A stretch of 64,000 nucleotides of DNA from Aristophania vespae (lineage in GTDB: Bacteria; Pseudomonadota; Alphaproteobacteria; Acetobacterales; Acetobacteraceae), in NCBI RefSeq assembly GCF_009906835.1, contig NZ_CP047652.1, positions 319,001 to 383,000 on the forward strand, given 5' to 3'. Within the stretch, counting starts at the first letter, position 1; each line of letters starts with the position of its first letter. The notes under the pieces are model-generated. The model ran no database searches, was not told where the DNA came from, and saw nothing but the letters and a program-made list of their open reading frames with translations. A program made the translations under genes and the position numbers. Below, piece after piece: positions 9,098 through 18,832 of this stretch.

Positions 9098-10895
9098 GAC
9101 TATGGTTCTTCCTCTGGAACAGATTTAAAAATGCAGGGATAGCTTGAGACGATATATATTGGGTAATACATCGTCGCAGACGTCCTTGAGCATATCGCAA
9201 ACGCATAACGAAGCTTGGTCGCCATAATGTAGGATTACCAAGATAGTCAATGAGTTGTTCGGGAGAACAAGGTAGGCCTGATCTAGGCTCGGCATAGAGG
9301 GGGTAGAGGATAAGCGTGATGGCCACAAGTTCTGCCAGGCTTAAAGTGCGTCCTCTACGTGGGAGGTCAGGTCCGAAATGCGTAGTCAAGCCCCAGCCAG
9401 CATAGAATGGAGCGCCGTATGTCGTCACTTTTCGGCCACGTAACAGAGCTTCAAATCCTGTAAGTGATGTCAGTGTATGCACTTCATCAATATTTTCTAA
9501 CAGCACACTCATGCTACCTCCACGATGTACGAGGTCGGCATAGTTTAGAACAGATTTGTCGGGGATGGCACCGGGGCGATGTCCTGCTTCTACATCAGGA
9601 TGTGGTCGATAAATAATATAGGCATTAGGATTATGCTGTCGAACTTCTTTAAGGAGCGCAAAATTATCTGTAATGCGTCCACCTCCCAATTTTACAGAGA
9701 GATCACCGGCAACCTGACCTGGTACTAAAATAACCACTTTATTTTCAGGTCGAGTAAAGGAGTTATGCTGCAAATGTCCTGCTGCATATTTTGAAATATG
9801 CTTATCAATAAGTTTGCTCATTAAAGTTTGAGCACGTTTATGCAAAGCGGGGCTTACCTGGGTAGTGGCCAAAAGATGCTCAAGGTCGCTCGGACGTGAT
9901 GGATCAACATATTGTCCGCGACTATCAACAATAATAGAACAAGGTGGTAAAAACCCGCTTCCTAATCCTAGTGAACGAATAAACCCATCTTCAACGCGTA
10001 ATAATTTTACACCAGCTAAGGAAGCTTCTTTTTCTAAAGTTGCAGTGAGTTTGCTAGCCCAAACAGCTAGTGCTCCTCCCTGATGTTTAGCGTATCGTAA
10101 GGCTGTTTTTTTGCGGTTGAAAAAGCGGGGAGGCTTTCCATCTCTATGGCGAAAAAATTCTGCAATACGACGACGTTTCCACCAAGACATGCCCAAACAG
10201 CAAGAAATTTGGTCGTTAAAGTTAAGTCTCTCTTTTGCAAGGATAAGGGTTTCTACTGCGTCTAATGCAGAAATGGGTCTGTTTTCATGTGGACGTTGAA
10301 AGAGCTTTTCAGCCCCTAAAAGGGCATAAAGCGAAGTGGGTGGAACAATATTAAAATTATTTTTCTTTAAAAGATGAACAGGGCGTTCCCATATATTTGC
10401 CAAAATGGCGAGTTCATTAATTTTAGTGCACCATATCTCTTCGCTTGCTTCTAAAAGTGCATGTGGGTTTATGGGGTTTTTAATTACATCTATGTCGGTC
10501 TGGCTAAGTTCCTGTGCAAATTCATTCCACTTACGAGGATTTTTTATGTGTTTGCGGGCGGGAAAAAGGACACGCCATTCACAAAGAGGAACGGGGTGAG
10601 AATTATGTGTCTTTTCCCAAAATAAGCGTGCTTTTTTTAAGCTAGGTGGAAGAAGTACTAAATGTGCCCGATTATTCAGATTTATGTCGGGAAGCCAGAA
10701 TTTACCACCGACACGGTGATGTCTTAAATTCTTTGCCAAAGCTTTGGCATAGGCCTCAGCTTCAATATCTGTTGAGTTTCTTGGATATAAAAACTTTATG
10801 TAACTAAAAGAATCGGAGATAGGGTGCAGGGCCTTTTGCCAGAAATTTGGCATTTGCAGGCTGGTCGTCTGAGATGTGAAAAGGCGAAAGGACAT
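9090..10895 (-). CDS. kpsC: KpsC-type capsule beta-Kdo transferase with a reduced N-terminal module
   Basis: KpsC extends the beta-Kdo linker and usually carries two catalytic modules in tandem. Here the 601-residue protein has one clear module from about residue 230 to the C-terminus: VEDGFIRSLGLGSGF at 301-315, IVDSRGQYVDPSRPSDLE at 322-339, RPHPDVEAGHRPG near 440, and GFEALLRGRKVTTYGAPFYAG. The first about 225 residues lack an EDGFIRS-like motif and a PHP motif. They end in ALDAVETLILAKERL, reminiscent of a module C-terminus, as though the front module had been eroded. It is the first gene of the operon that continues into kpsS (8-base overlap) and both GT4 genes. Confidence 0.83.
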   Translation of the reverse strand: MSFRLFTSQTTSLQMPNFWQKALHPISDSFSYIKFLYPRNSTDIEAEAYAKALAKNLRHHRVGGKFWLPDINLNNRAHLVLLPPSLKKARLFWEKTHNSHPVPLCEWRVLFPARKHIKNPRKWNEFAQELSQTDIDVIKNPINPHALLEASEEIWCTKINELAILANIWERPVHLLKKNNFNIVPPTSLYALLGAEKLFQRPHENRPISALDAVETLILAKERLNFNDQISCCLGMSWWKRRRIAEFFRHRDGKPPRFFNRKKTALRYAKHQGGALAVWASKLTATLEKEASLAGVKLLRVEDGFIRSLGLGSGFLPPCSIIVDSRGQYVDPSRPSDLEHLLATTQVSPALHKRAQTLMSKLIDKHISKYAAGHLQHNSFTRPENKVVILVPGQVAGDLSVKLGGGRITDNFALLKEVRQHNPNAYIIYRPHPDVEAGHRPGAIPDKSVLNYADLVHRGGSMSVLLENIDEVHTLTSLTGFEALLRGRKVTTYGAPFYAGWGLTTHFGPDLPRRGRTLSLAELVAITLILYPLYAEPRSGLPCSPEQLIDYLGNPTLWRPSFVMRLRYAQGRLRRCITQYISSQAIPAFLNLFQRKNHSRD

Positions 10896-11293
10896 GCGGT
10901 AAACAGCTTCTTTTAAAAGATCACTATAAATGTCGTAGATATATGGAACTCATATATAGCCACCATCTATTTACGGCATGATTATAGTAACAAAGTGCTG
11001 TTAATAGTAGGGATAGAAGAAAGAAAATTTTAGTGATTAATTAAACTTACAAGAATCGTTAAATTTATTTAACCAAATTTTATTAATTACATTTTAAGTA
11101 TAATTAAATTTGTAACTGTATTAACAAATGACCTAAGAATATAGTAAATAATTATTACAGTTTATTTATTTATTTTTATGAATTTTCAACATCAAATCAA
11201 CAATTTGTTACTTTAACGTATAAAGTTAGATTATTATAATATTTGGTAGAGTAAAATTTCTAACTCAATCCATATCTTTAGGATAAATAAGAC
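10896..11293. other. AT-rich intergenic region upstream of kpsC
   Basis: About 400 bases between the divergent kpsC operon and the DoxX-like gene. The sequence is strongly AT-rich and low in complexity, and I see no gene. It presumably contains the promoter of the kpsC-kpsS operon. Confidence 0.55.
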
Positions 11294-12168
11294 ATGTCCA
11301 ACGCTGAAGAGTATGAGCGGCTTAGGTTTGTTAAATCAATATATAGTTCTGCGTTAATCGCCATTTGTTTTTGTGTCACTATATGGAGTGGCGTAGAGGG
11401 GCATTGCCGGATTGGTCGAAATGGACAGCCAGTGCTCTCATGTTTGTAGCCCTTTTTTTTAATGGCTTTATCATGTCGCGCGCCCTCCGGCCAGGATATC
11501 TTATATCAATGCTATGTTTTGTAACGGCATGGCGTGTGGCCGCAATGAATGATGTGACTCTTTTAGAGCAGGTATGTTTTGTTACATTTTTAGTAATGAT
11601 CATGCAATTTGTAGAAATTGTTATCTGCCACTGGAAGAAAAACGGCATATTTGGCTTTATAGAAGCTCTTATGTGGCAGCTTGCCGTAACACGTATCTAT
11701 TTTGGTATGAATGAGATTGGCCACGCCACAGAAAAAGTTTTTGCTGGCCAAGTGTCTTATGAAAATTTAGTACATATTTTCACTGTTTTAGGCACTCCTA
11801 TGCCAGGAATTGCAGTTATATCAGGGGGAGTTATAGAATTCGCTCTTGCCTTTGGCGTTGGATGCGGCTTTTTGACACGCCTTTCTGCAATGGGCGGGAT
11901 CATTTATTTCTTGGTTGCCACAGTTGGCTTTGGCGGTGAGTGGATGCACGGTTATAGCTGGGTTGGTGGAGGCTGGGAGTATATAGCACTCCTAATTGTT
12001 TTTTATGGGTCACTCTTCTTCACAGGTGCGGGGCAGTTCTCTTTAGATGCCTGGCTCATTGAGAGAGGGTTTATGCCAAAAATGTTGCTGCGATTCTGTT
12101 GTCCACAATCCGCAGTTAAACATTTCGTGAGAAAATTACCTAACAATTGTGTTAAAAATATGGAATAG
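11294..12168 (+). CDS. DoxX-like multi-pass membrane protein, with one frameshift
   Basis: The ATG at 11294 follows a good ribosome site (AGGA, 10 bases upstream) and encodes MSNAEEYERLRFVKSIYSS with the start of a hydrophobic helix, but this frame soon stops. Reading the T5 run at 11368-11372 as six joins it to a long frame running to 12168: SALIAICFLCHYMEWRRG. The rest has about six to seven membrane helices and ends with the DoxX-like pattern GGGWEYIALLIVFYGSLFF followed by GAGQFSLDAWL. Function in this family is poorly defined; quinone or redox roles have been proposed for some members. It stands alone, next to but not inside the capsule operon. Confidence 0.62.
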
Positions 12169-12494
12169 TTTGCCTTATTATGTGCACTTTCTTTTATAAT
12201 TTATCTTTATATTATAGAAGAAAGCGCACATAATAATTAGTAAAGAATTTTTAAAGATAAGTATTTAAAATTTTAGTCTTTATTTTTCTTTTCTTTACAA
12301 TATAAAAAATAATTTTTTTTGGTTTTTTTACTAAATTAACGTTTTTTTAACCTAAAATTAATTTTTTTCTTGATAAATTCAAACACTTATTCAAGAATAC
12401 TTGAAGATGTTTTGCTTAGAGCGCAGCATTTAAGATGGTTTTCTGCGTTGAAGGAGCATCAGTTTTTTAAAGTCACAGATTTAAAGAAATCCTT
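12169..12494. other. AT-rich intergenic region with hairpin and small inverted repeat
   Basis: No gene is seen. The first part holds the long hairpin described at 12175-12236. The remainder is AT-rich, with T runs around 12285-12370. A short inverted repeat TTCAAG/CTTGAA (12390-12405) lies about 90 bases before the start of the next gene. Confidence 0.5.
12175..12236. terminator. Long hairpin after the DoxX-like gene
   Basis: TTATTATGTGCACTTTCTT (12175-12193) is complementary, with one mismatch, to AAGAAAGCGCACATAATAA (12218-12236). The loop is AT-rich. It lies just after the DoxX-like stop codon. It lacks a clean following T run, so termination is possible but not certain; an RNA-stability or protein-binding role is equally possible. 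Confidence 0.45.
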
Positions 12495-12719
12495 ATGACC
12501 TCTTCAAAATTTCAAATTGGCGACATCGTTTCCTGGGTTTCCGAAGCGGGTATCCTTGTTGGTAAAATCGTAGATATTCACGAAATGCCTTTTTGGCTAA
12601 ACCGCTCTAGGCATAATGCGACACAGGACGACCCTCATTATGAGATAGCCTGTCTCACAACTGGTCGCATGGCGTATCATAAAGCAGGAGCTTTACGTTT
12701 AGAACGTTCAGCTGCTTAA
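12495..12719 (+). CDS. Small HVA1/DUF2945 (tudor-like) protein
   Basis: A 74-residue soluble protein. The opening KFQIGDIVSWVSEAGILVGKI and the later DDPHYEIACLTTGRMAYHKAGAL match the pattern of the DUF2945 / hypervirulence-associated HVA1 domain: a GDxVxW turn, then PxYEI and a terminal HKxxAL. The fold is a small SH3/tudor-like barrel; molecular function is not established. It is monocistronic and convergent with the SMR exporter gene, four bases separating the stops. Confidence 0.7.
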   Translation: MTSSKFQIGDIVSWVSEAGILVGKIVDIHEMPFWLNRSRHNATQDDPHYEIACLTTGRMAYHKAGALRLERSAA

Positions 12720-12723
12720 AGAC

Positions 12724-13041
12724 CTAACCCCCTGTTACTTTTAAACCTATAACGCAAAAAAGTATGCCGGTAATAAAACCAAAGCGGAGTAAAGAAATAG
12801 GTTCTTGAAAAAATAAAACGCCAAACAGAACGGTGCCTACCGTGCCCAGGGCGGTCCAAATCGCGTAACCCGTACCGAGGGGGATGGTACGGGTCGCGAG
12901 CTGAAAGCACGCAATACTGGCTGCCAGAAAAAACACAACGCCGATAGCCCAGCCAATATCAAGCCAAGACTTTACAAAGCGCAAACACGTTGTGAAGCCA
13001 ATTTCTAACAGTCCGCTCATAACTAAATAAAACCAACTCAT
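12724..13041 (-). CDS. Small multidrug resistance (SMR) family exporter, Gdx/SugE type
   Basis: A 105-residue protein with four membrane helices, the size of an SMR dimer subunit. The essential glutamate of helix 1 is present (MSGLLEIGF). GTGYAIWTALGTVGTVLFGVLFFQEP near 57-82 matches the SMR core. The W-rich GTGYAIWTALG form is closer to the guanidinium exporter Gdx (SugE) subgroup than to EmrE, but this is not decisive. The start at 13041 (MSWFYL) fits the family; an in-frame upstream start at 13146 lies inside the neighbouring glycosyltransferase and adds a non-family extension. No guanidine riboswitch was seen in the 16-base gap upstream. Confidence 0.83.
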   Translation of the reverse strand: MSWFYLVMSGLLEIGFTTCLRFVKSWLDIGWAIGVVFFLAASIACFQLATRTIPLGTGYAIWTALGTVGTVLFGVLFFQEPISLLRFGFITGILFCVIGLKVTGG

Positions 13042-13057
13042 GATTAGAAAGCCAATC

Positions 13058-15022
13058 TCATTCTTCTGAATGCTGCGGAATATGGCCTCTGAGCTCAAGT
13101 TCCAGGTCCTGTAAAATAAAGTGCCATTGAGGGTCAATTTTATCAACTATGTTTTCTTTTTTGATCTGGGGCCTGAGTTCGTAGAGCAAAGATTCCACAA
13201 CCTGACGCACTTGATTTTCTGCTTTGCGTAATGAGGGCATTGCTCTTAATGCAGCAAGCTCTTTATGGGTTTGCGTAGCACGATCTAAAACCCATTTATT
13301 ATGCTCATATTGTGCGTCTCTCATTTGCAAACCGAAGGCATTGGCCCATTGGTTGTTATAGCGGCTTGAATCCATTTTCTTTGTTGGATCGGCACCACTA
13401 TTACGGGCATGTTTCCAGGTCCATTCAGCCATGGATTTGAAATAAAAGTGCGAAATATAGATTTTATCAAAAAAGCAGTGATCAGCAAAAGCAGGATCTC
13501 TTGGAAAGCCTGGAGGAGGTTGCAAAAATTCGTGCTGTTCACCATTACTAAGCCGGAAATTATATGATGCCGATTTATACCAGACAGGATGGTGCGGACG
13601 AGAATGAAGTGTCTTATTGGGGCGGCACAGAGACTTAACTAAGCGCCATCCTTCTCCAATTGCACCACTACTGACAATACGTTGATTTCGATCTGTGAGG
13701 GGTTGAGCAAGGTCTGATAGACCATCAACGTTAAGAGAAGAAGCAATAAAGCGCCAGTTTATAGCGACAGCGTCTGTCTCTTTTCTTTCTATCAAATTCA
13801 AATAATCTGTAATGGTGGGAAATAGTTCTGGATCGAGAGTTACAAATTCATCTCCATCAAGAACAAAACACCACTCGAAATTTAATATATCAGGCAAAGT
13901 AGTAAAGGCGTGACCATAGGCTTTAAACTGAGGGCTCGTTTTTTCATCAACCTCATTTTTAATCCAGGTTATAATGCCTTTTTTAGATAGCTCTTCTAAA
14001 ATCAGATCAGATTTATCTGCATTGTTGTTACTATATATAAAAAAATGCTCTATGCCCAATGCACGATGATAGGCAATCCATTCTAATAGATAAATGCCTT
14101 CATTGCGTTGCGTTGTGAGAATACATATTTTTCTACGGGGTTTGATAGCACGGCGGGTAAGATGAGCGATAGCATGAAAAAACCCTGCAAATGCGCCATC
14201 ACTCCCAGACCACGCGAATTTACATTCTTCGACAGGGCTTAGTATTTTTTTAGGTAAAGCTATAGATTGCATTTTATCATTTTGGCGTTTTGCATGCCAT
14301 GCAATAATATTTGGTATAGCTTTGTTTAACCAAATGTTGGGGCTGCTAACTTTTTGTAGTTTTTGTAAAAGAGCCTTATCTTTGGAAAAAATTGAACTTA
14401 AATTATGTAATTCATCCCAGTGGATGAATGGCAAAAGACTATCTAATACAGGCTGGAGATCAGTCCCTTTATAGTGTTTGATAAAATCAACAATTTTACT
14501 TGCTTTGACATTATATGAAAATAAAGCAGCGATGTGACCAGCTTCTTCTAAAAGGCGTGGAGATACATCGACGGCTTCAGGAGAAAATTCTTCCCAGCCT
14601 AATATATGGTGGCAGTCACCTACAACGTGATTTGATACTTCATTCTCAGCAAAAGGCCTGGTGGTAAAGTGCTTCCCTAAGGTGAGGGGATCTTCAAACG
14701 CAATGTGGGCATTTTCGGGCCCAGAATGTTTCATATTAACAGAGAGAACCGTGCCACGATTGGTATAGTGATGGACCCAGATTTGTGGTTTATCAGGACG
14801 ATCTGTTGTTAAAAATATCTGATGAGGCAGTTCATTTATATGAATGGCTATAAGAGGAACAAAGTCTTCGTCCTCTTCAGGATTGCGGTGCTGGCTAAGC
14901 TGCCCATCCTGTAATCTTACAGCCAAATAAGCATCATGTGCTGTTTTGATACGAAAAAAGGTTATCTGAGATGTTTTTTCTTGATCGTTAGCAGAAAGAG
15001 GAGAGTTCAGATCACGTGCCAT
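13058..15022 (-). CDS. Large GT92/GT2-like glycosyltransferase with an unassigned N-terminal region
   Basis: A 654-residue protein. Residues about 297-520 carry a GT-A type domain: RKICILTTQRNEGIYLLEW, then YHRALGIEHFFIYSNNNADKS, and the DXD-type motif FVLDGDEFVTL near 390. This is the pattern of the GT92 / Glyco_tranf_2_4 group. A conserved tail follows (HHPVWYKSASYNF, HYFKS-type ISHFYFKSMAEW). The first about 290 residues have no motif I recognise. A C-terminal segment is charged and helical. No signal peptide or membrane segment is evident, so it is probably cytoplasmic. Its acceptor is unknown; the nearby capsule locus is suggestive only. Confidence 0.72.
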   Translation of the reverse strand: MARDLNSPLSANDQEKTSQITFFRIKTAHDAYLAVRLQDGQLSQHRNPEEDEDFVPLIAIHINELPHQIFLTTDRPDKPQIWVHHYTNRGTVLSVNMKHSGPENAHIAFEDPLTLGKHFTTRPFAENEVSNHVVGDCHHILGWEEFSPEAVDVSPRLLEEAGHIAALFSYNVKASKIVDFIKHYKGTDLQPVLDSLLPFIHWDELHNLSSIFSKDKALLQKLQKVSSPNIWLNKAIPNIIAWHAKRQNDKMQSIALPKKILSPVEECKFAWSGSDGAFAGFFHAIAHLTRRAIKPRRKICILTTQRNEGIYLLEWIAYHRALGIEHFFIYSNNNADKSDLILEELSKKGIITWIKNEVDEKTSPQFKAYGHAFTTLPDILNFEWCFVLDGDEFVTLDPELFPTITDYLNLIERKETDAVAINWRFIASSLNVDGLSDLAQPLTDRNQRIVSSGAIGEGWRLVKSLCRPNKTLHSRPHHPVWYKSASYNFRLSNGEQHEFLQPPPGFPRDPAFADHCFFDKIYISHFYFKSMAEWTWKHARNSGADPTKKMDSSRYNNQWANAFGLQMRDAQYEHNKWVLDRATQTHKELAALRAMPSLRKAENQVRQVVESLLYELRPQIKKENIVDKIDPQWHFILQDLELELRGHIPQHSEE

Positions 15023-15239
15023 GCTGTGAATCCCTTTTAGAGTATCAAATCAGTGCGTACTTGCCTGCTTAAGATCCGTATATAAATAAAAGCGGCTCAT
15101 AGTAAGGCGTCTTAAAATTTTTTTTGCGAAGGTTTGTCAGTAAGTTAAGAATATGGCTTTTTTAGAGGCTGGGTTATTTTAGCATAATTATTATGGCACA
15201 GTAGCTGTCAGGCAAATGCCAATCAACTAAATAGAGGAA

Positions 15240-16082
15240 ATGCTCAAGATGATACATAAAGCGACGGAAGCTTCCTCCCGTATAAAGTTGCGCGACGGTC
15301 ATACAATGCCCTGGATTGGTCTGGGTGTGTGGCAGACACCCGCCGATCAAACGGCTGAGGTTGTTCAGACGGCTATAGAAATTGGTTATAGGGCCGTTGA
15401 TACGGCACGCCTTTATAAAAATGAAGATGGCGTGGGTGAGGGATTATCAAGTCACCCAGATATTTTCGTAACGACTAAACTTTGGAATGACGAGCAGGGT
15501 TACGACTCCACTTTAAGAGCATTTGATGAAAGTGCCCGTCGTTTAAAGCGTGATGTTGTTGATCTCTATCTTATTCACTGGCCCATGGCAGATAAAGGGC
15601 TTTACGTAGAGAGCTGGAAAGCCCTTATCAAATTGCGTGAAGAAGGAAGAATAAAGTCGATCGGTGTTTCTAATTTCCAAGAGGAACATTTGGAACGTAT
15701 TATTGACGAGACAGGTGAAGTTCCAGTCATTAATCAGATTGAGCTACATCCCTTTTTTCAGCAAAGAAAGTTGCGCGAATTTCATAAGCGCCATCAAATT
15801 GTTACTGAAGCATGGCGTCCTTTAGGTAAAGGCGCCATTCTAACTGACTCTACAATTGTTAAAATTGCAGAGACATATAATAAAACCCCTGCTCAGGTGA
15901 TTTTAAGATGGCACCTGCAAAATGATATTGCTGTGATTCCAAAATCAGTCAGGGCTGAGCGTATGAAAGAAAATATTGCTCTTTTTGATTTCGAGCTCAA
16001 AGCAGAAGATCTTGCAAAAATTGATGCATTAGATCGTGTCGATGGCCGTATGGGGCCTGATCCTGCTAATCCACAATTCTGA
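15240..16082 (+). CDS. Aldo/keto reductase (2,5-diketo-D-gluconate reductase-like)
   Basis: NADPH-dependent carbonyl reductase, 280 residues, of the AKR5-like bacterial group. The catalytic tetrad is visible: Asp and Tyr in YRAVDTARLYKNEDG, Lys in VTTKLWND and His in YLIHWPM. The signatures IKSIGVSNF and VIPKSVRAERMKENIALFDF mark the barrel and the NADP-binding end. Reduction of 2,5-diketogluconate or related sugar-derived ketones would suit an acetic acid bacterium, but substrate is inferred from family resemblance. It is single, with a ribosome site GAGGAA before the ATG, and ends at a strong hairpin shared with parE. Confidence 0.9.
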   Translation: MLKMIHKATEASSRIKLRDGHTMPWIGLGVWQTPADQTAEVVQTAIEIGYRAVDTARLYKNEDGVGEGLSSHPDIFVTTKLWNDEQGYDSTLRAFDESARRLKRDVVDLYLIHWPMADKGLYVESWKALIKLREEGRIKSIGVSNFQEEHLERIIDETGEVPVINQIELHPFFQQRKLREFHKRHQIVTEAWRPLGKGAILTDSTIVKIAETYNKTPAQVILRWHLQNDIAVIPKSVRAERMKENIALFDFELKAEDLAKIDALDRVDGRMGPDPANPQF

Positions 16083-16095
16083 AGAGCATATATTG

Positions 16096-16127
16096 AAGGC
16101 TGGTTTCTTTTAAAGAAACCAGCCTTT
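16096..16127. terminator. Bidirectional terminator between the aldo/keto reductase and parE
   Basis: A near-perfect stem AAGGCTGGTTTCTTT / AAAGAAACCAGCCTTT with a very small loop lies between two convergent genes. The flanks do not carry long T runs, but the A- and T-rich stem ends allow function on both strands. Confidence 0.75.
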
Positions 16128-16132
16128 GAGTC

Positions 16133-18081
16133 TTAAATATCCAAAATTTCAACATGTTTTGCATGATCTTGGATAAAGCGGAAACGCAACTCAGGCTTGC
16201 GCCCCATAAGGCTTTCAATCCGGTCTTTGGTCAAAAGACGATCTTCAGAAGGAATAGTCACCCGCAACAAAGTGCGGTGCTGCGGAGCCATTGTCGTTTC
16301 TTTTAGATCAGAAACGGGCATTTCTCCCAAGCCTTTAAAGCGTGAAATTTCGACTTTGGCTCCTGCCTTAAAGTCTCGTTTCAGGCGTCGGTCTTTGTCT
16401 GTATCATCCATGGCATAGACAGTTTTACTGCCATGAGTGAGTCTATATAAAGGTGGCTGGGCTAAATAAAGATGGCCATGTCGAATAAGATCAGGCATTT
16501 CGCGGTAGAAAAACGTCATGAGAAGTGAGGCAATATGGGCGCCATCCACATCAGCATCTGTCATGATGATTATGCGGCCATATCGTAAATTTTTGTGGTT
16601 GAACTCTTTTCCTGTTCCACAACCAAGGGCCTCGGTGAGATCGCGTAACTCCTGATTTGCCAAAAGCTTATCGCGTGTTGCCGAAGCAACATTAAGGATT
16701 TTACCTCTTAAAGGTAAAACAGCCTGTGTTTCTCTGGCGCGTGCCTGCCGGGCGGAGCCTCCTGCTGATTCGCCCTCCACTAAAAAAAGCTCAGTTTCAG
16801 CCGCATTTGTGCGACTGCAATCTGTTAATTTTCCAGGAAGACGGAGTCGTCTTGTGGCAGTTTTTCGTGATGTTTCGCGTTTTTCCCGCCGGCGAAGGCG
16901 CTCTTCTGCACGTTCAGCAAGAAAGGAGACAAGCGCATCTGCTTGTTGAGGATTGCCACCCAGCCAGTGATCAATTCTATCGCGGAGGGCACCTTCGACT
17001 AAACGTGTTGCTTCTTGTGTGGTCAGGCGGTCTTTTGTTTGGCCCTGAAATTGAGGGTCACGAATAAAAACAGATAGCTTGGCGTTGATGCAGCCAAAAA
17101 CATCTTCTGCCGTAATGGCAGTTGAGCGGCGAATTTTACGATTATCGCCCCATTGACGAAAACCTTTAACAAGGGCTGCTCTCAAGCCCGCCTCATGCGT
17201 ACCCCCCTGAGGGGTTGGAATCGTATTACAGTACGAAATTAAAGCGCTTTGTCCGTCTTCTAAAAAGGCTATAGCCCACTCAACTTTACCGCCAGATTGC
17301 CCATCTGATGCAATTGGGAGTTCAGCCATACCGCACCATAAGGGGGTAAGAAGGAGCGCCTTATCACCAAGCTCTGCCTGAAGGGCATCTTCTAATCCGT
17401 TAGGGAAATGTATTGTCGCTTTAGAGGGGGAGCGTTATCACCCTTTAAGAGAGCTTCGTTACAGCGCCAGCGAATGGTTACGCCTCTAAAGAGCGCTGCC
17501 TTACTACAGCATAATTGATATAAACGTGACGGGGAAAATTGTTGTTTCCCAAAAATTTCCGGGTCTGGGGTAAACCGAACTAGGGTGCCGCTTTTATTAT
17601 TAGAAGCTGTTTTTTCTTCCAAGGGTGACTTGACCAGTCCCTGAGCAAAAACCTGCTTATAGAGTCGGCGGTTACGTGTAACCTCAACCTCTAATATCTT
17701 CGAAAGGGCATTAACAACCGAGCTACCAACACCATGCAACCCCCCAGAAGTCGCATATGATTTTCCAGAAAATTTTCCGCCTGCATGTAAGGTGGTAAAA
17801 ATCACCTCTAAGGCTGATTTTTCTGGAAAGCGTGGGTGTGGGTCAGTCGGTATGCCGCGACCATTATCACGCACCATCAGTGTATGAGATTCTTCTAAAA
17901 AGACCTCAATCACTGTTGCATGACCTGCCACGGCTTCATCCATGGCATTATCGATAATCTCAGCAGCAAGATGATGATAAGCTACATCATCTGTGCCGCC
18001 TATATACATACCCGGACGCCTGCGAACTGGTTCCAGGCCTTCGAGAACTTCGATATCTTGAGCGTTATACGACGTGGTCAC
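16133..18081 (-). CDS. parE: DNA topoisomerase IV subunit B, with one frameshift
   Basis: ATPase subunit of topoisomerase IV. The N-terminal frame (18081 to 17392) has the GHKL motifs EIIDNAMDE, VRDNGRGIP and GGLHGVGSSVVNALS. The C-terminal frame has the Toprim motifs LFLVEGESAGGSA, PLRGKILNV and MTDADVDGAHI, and RFKGLGEMPVSDLKETTM. The frames join exactly if the G5 run at 17426-17430 (C5 in the coding strand) is read as six: NAPP then SKATIHFPNGLEDAL. The total of about 650 residues fits ParE rather than the longer GyrB. The protein is normally essential, so a sequence error is more likely than loss. Confidence 0.9.
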
Positions 18082-18104
18082 ATCTTACCTTTAAAGGGAC
18101 TTAA

Positions 18105-18647
18105 TTATTTATGGCGCCGCCGGCGGACAACATGCCGGCGAGTTTTTTTAGCACGGGGTGCTGTGCAGCTTTCATAAGAGGATGGTTGGACAATATCTTT
18201 TGCCTCGGCATAATGTGCAAGATCATCAGCGTTATCTAACGCATTGATTTCATTAAACATAGGAACGCGTTGATCACAAAAAACCGTGCCCGATTTAAGT
18301 CCACCCAGGGACTGCACGTCAGCTAGTTGAGTAATGTAAGCATCATGCTGCTGGCGTGCACGGCGCCCATATGTTGCTTTAAAATAGCGTTCAAGACGTT
18401 TTTCAGAATTATTAAGATCGGACTTAAAATGTGTCACGAACTCGTTGTAGCGATCCTGAGCTTGGCAGGATAACGCCGTAACCATCAATTCTGATTTTAA
18501 ACCAACGACATTAAACGCAGCATGAACATCTTTAGGAGGATGACATGCCACAGCAGCCTGTGTCGGCGAGCTCGCTGCGAAAGACCCCACCAAAGTTATT
18601 ATGGCTGCAAGGCGTGAAAAAGATAGTGCACGGAACATAGAGGACAT
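18105..18647 (-). CDS. Secreted hypothetical protein with a basic C-terminus
   Basis: A 180-residue protein I cannot assign to a family. Residues 1-31 look like a signal peptide (SRLAAIITLVGSFAASSPTQA). The mature part has four cysteines, helical segments around 60-110 and a strongly basic tail (KKTRRHVVRRRRHK). It lies 23 bases upstream of parE on the same strand and could share its transcript. Periplasmic location is predicted; function is unknown. Confidence 0.55.
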   Translation of the reverse strand: MSSMFRALSFSRLAAIITLVGSFAASSPTQAAVACHPPKDVHAAFNVVGLKSELMVTALSCQAQDRYNEFVTHFKSDLNNSEKRLERYFKATYGRRARQQHDAYITQLADVQSLGGLKSGTVFCDQRVPMFNEINALDNADDLAHYAEAKDIVQPSSYESCTAPRAKKTRRHVVRRRRHK

Positions 18648-18832
18648 CTGCAGACTCCCGTTAGCAATTATGCAGCCTATAACATGGGATAGATGGTTAA
18701 AACATCGGCAAAGAAAGAAAAAAACATTTTGTGCCTTTCTAAATTTACTTAATACAGCTTATCTTACTACCCTTAATGTTACGTCTCTTGGGGAGCCCTA
18801 GAGTGATCCTCCCAATTTTTTTGGAGTTGACC

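Noticed and set aside
13042-13146. Upstream extension of the SMR exporter gene
   Set aside because: It would add 35 residues that overlap the glycosyltransferase end and are not found in this 105-residue family.
17392-18081. A short stand-alone GHKL ATPase gene
   Set aside because: Adding one base at 17426-17430 joins it to the Toprim half as a normal ParE.
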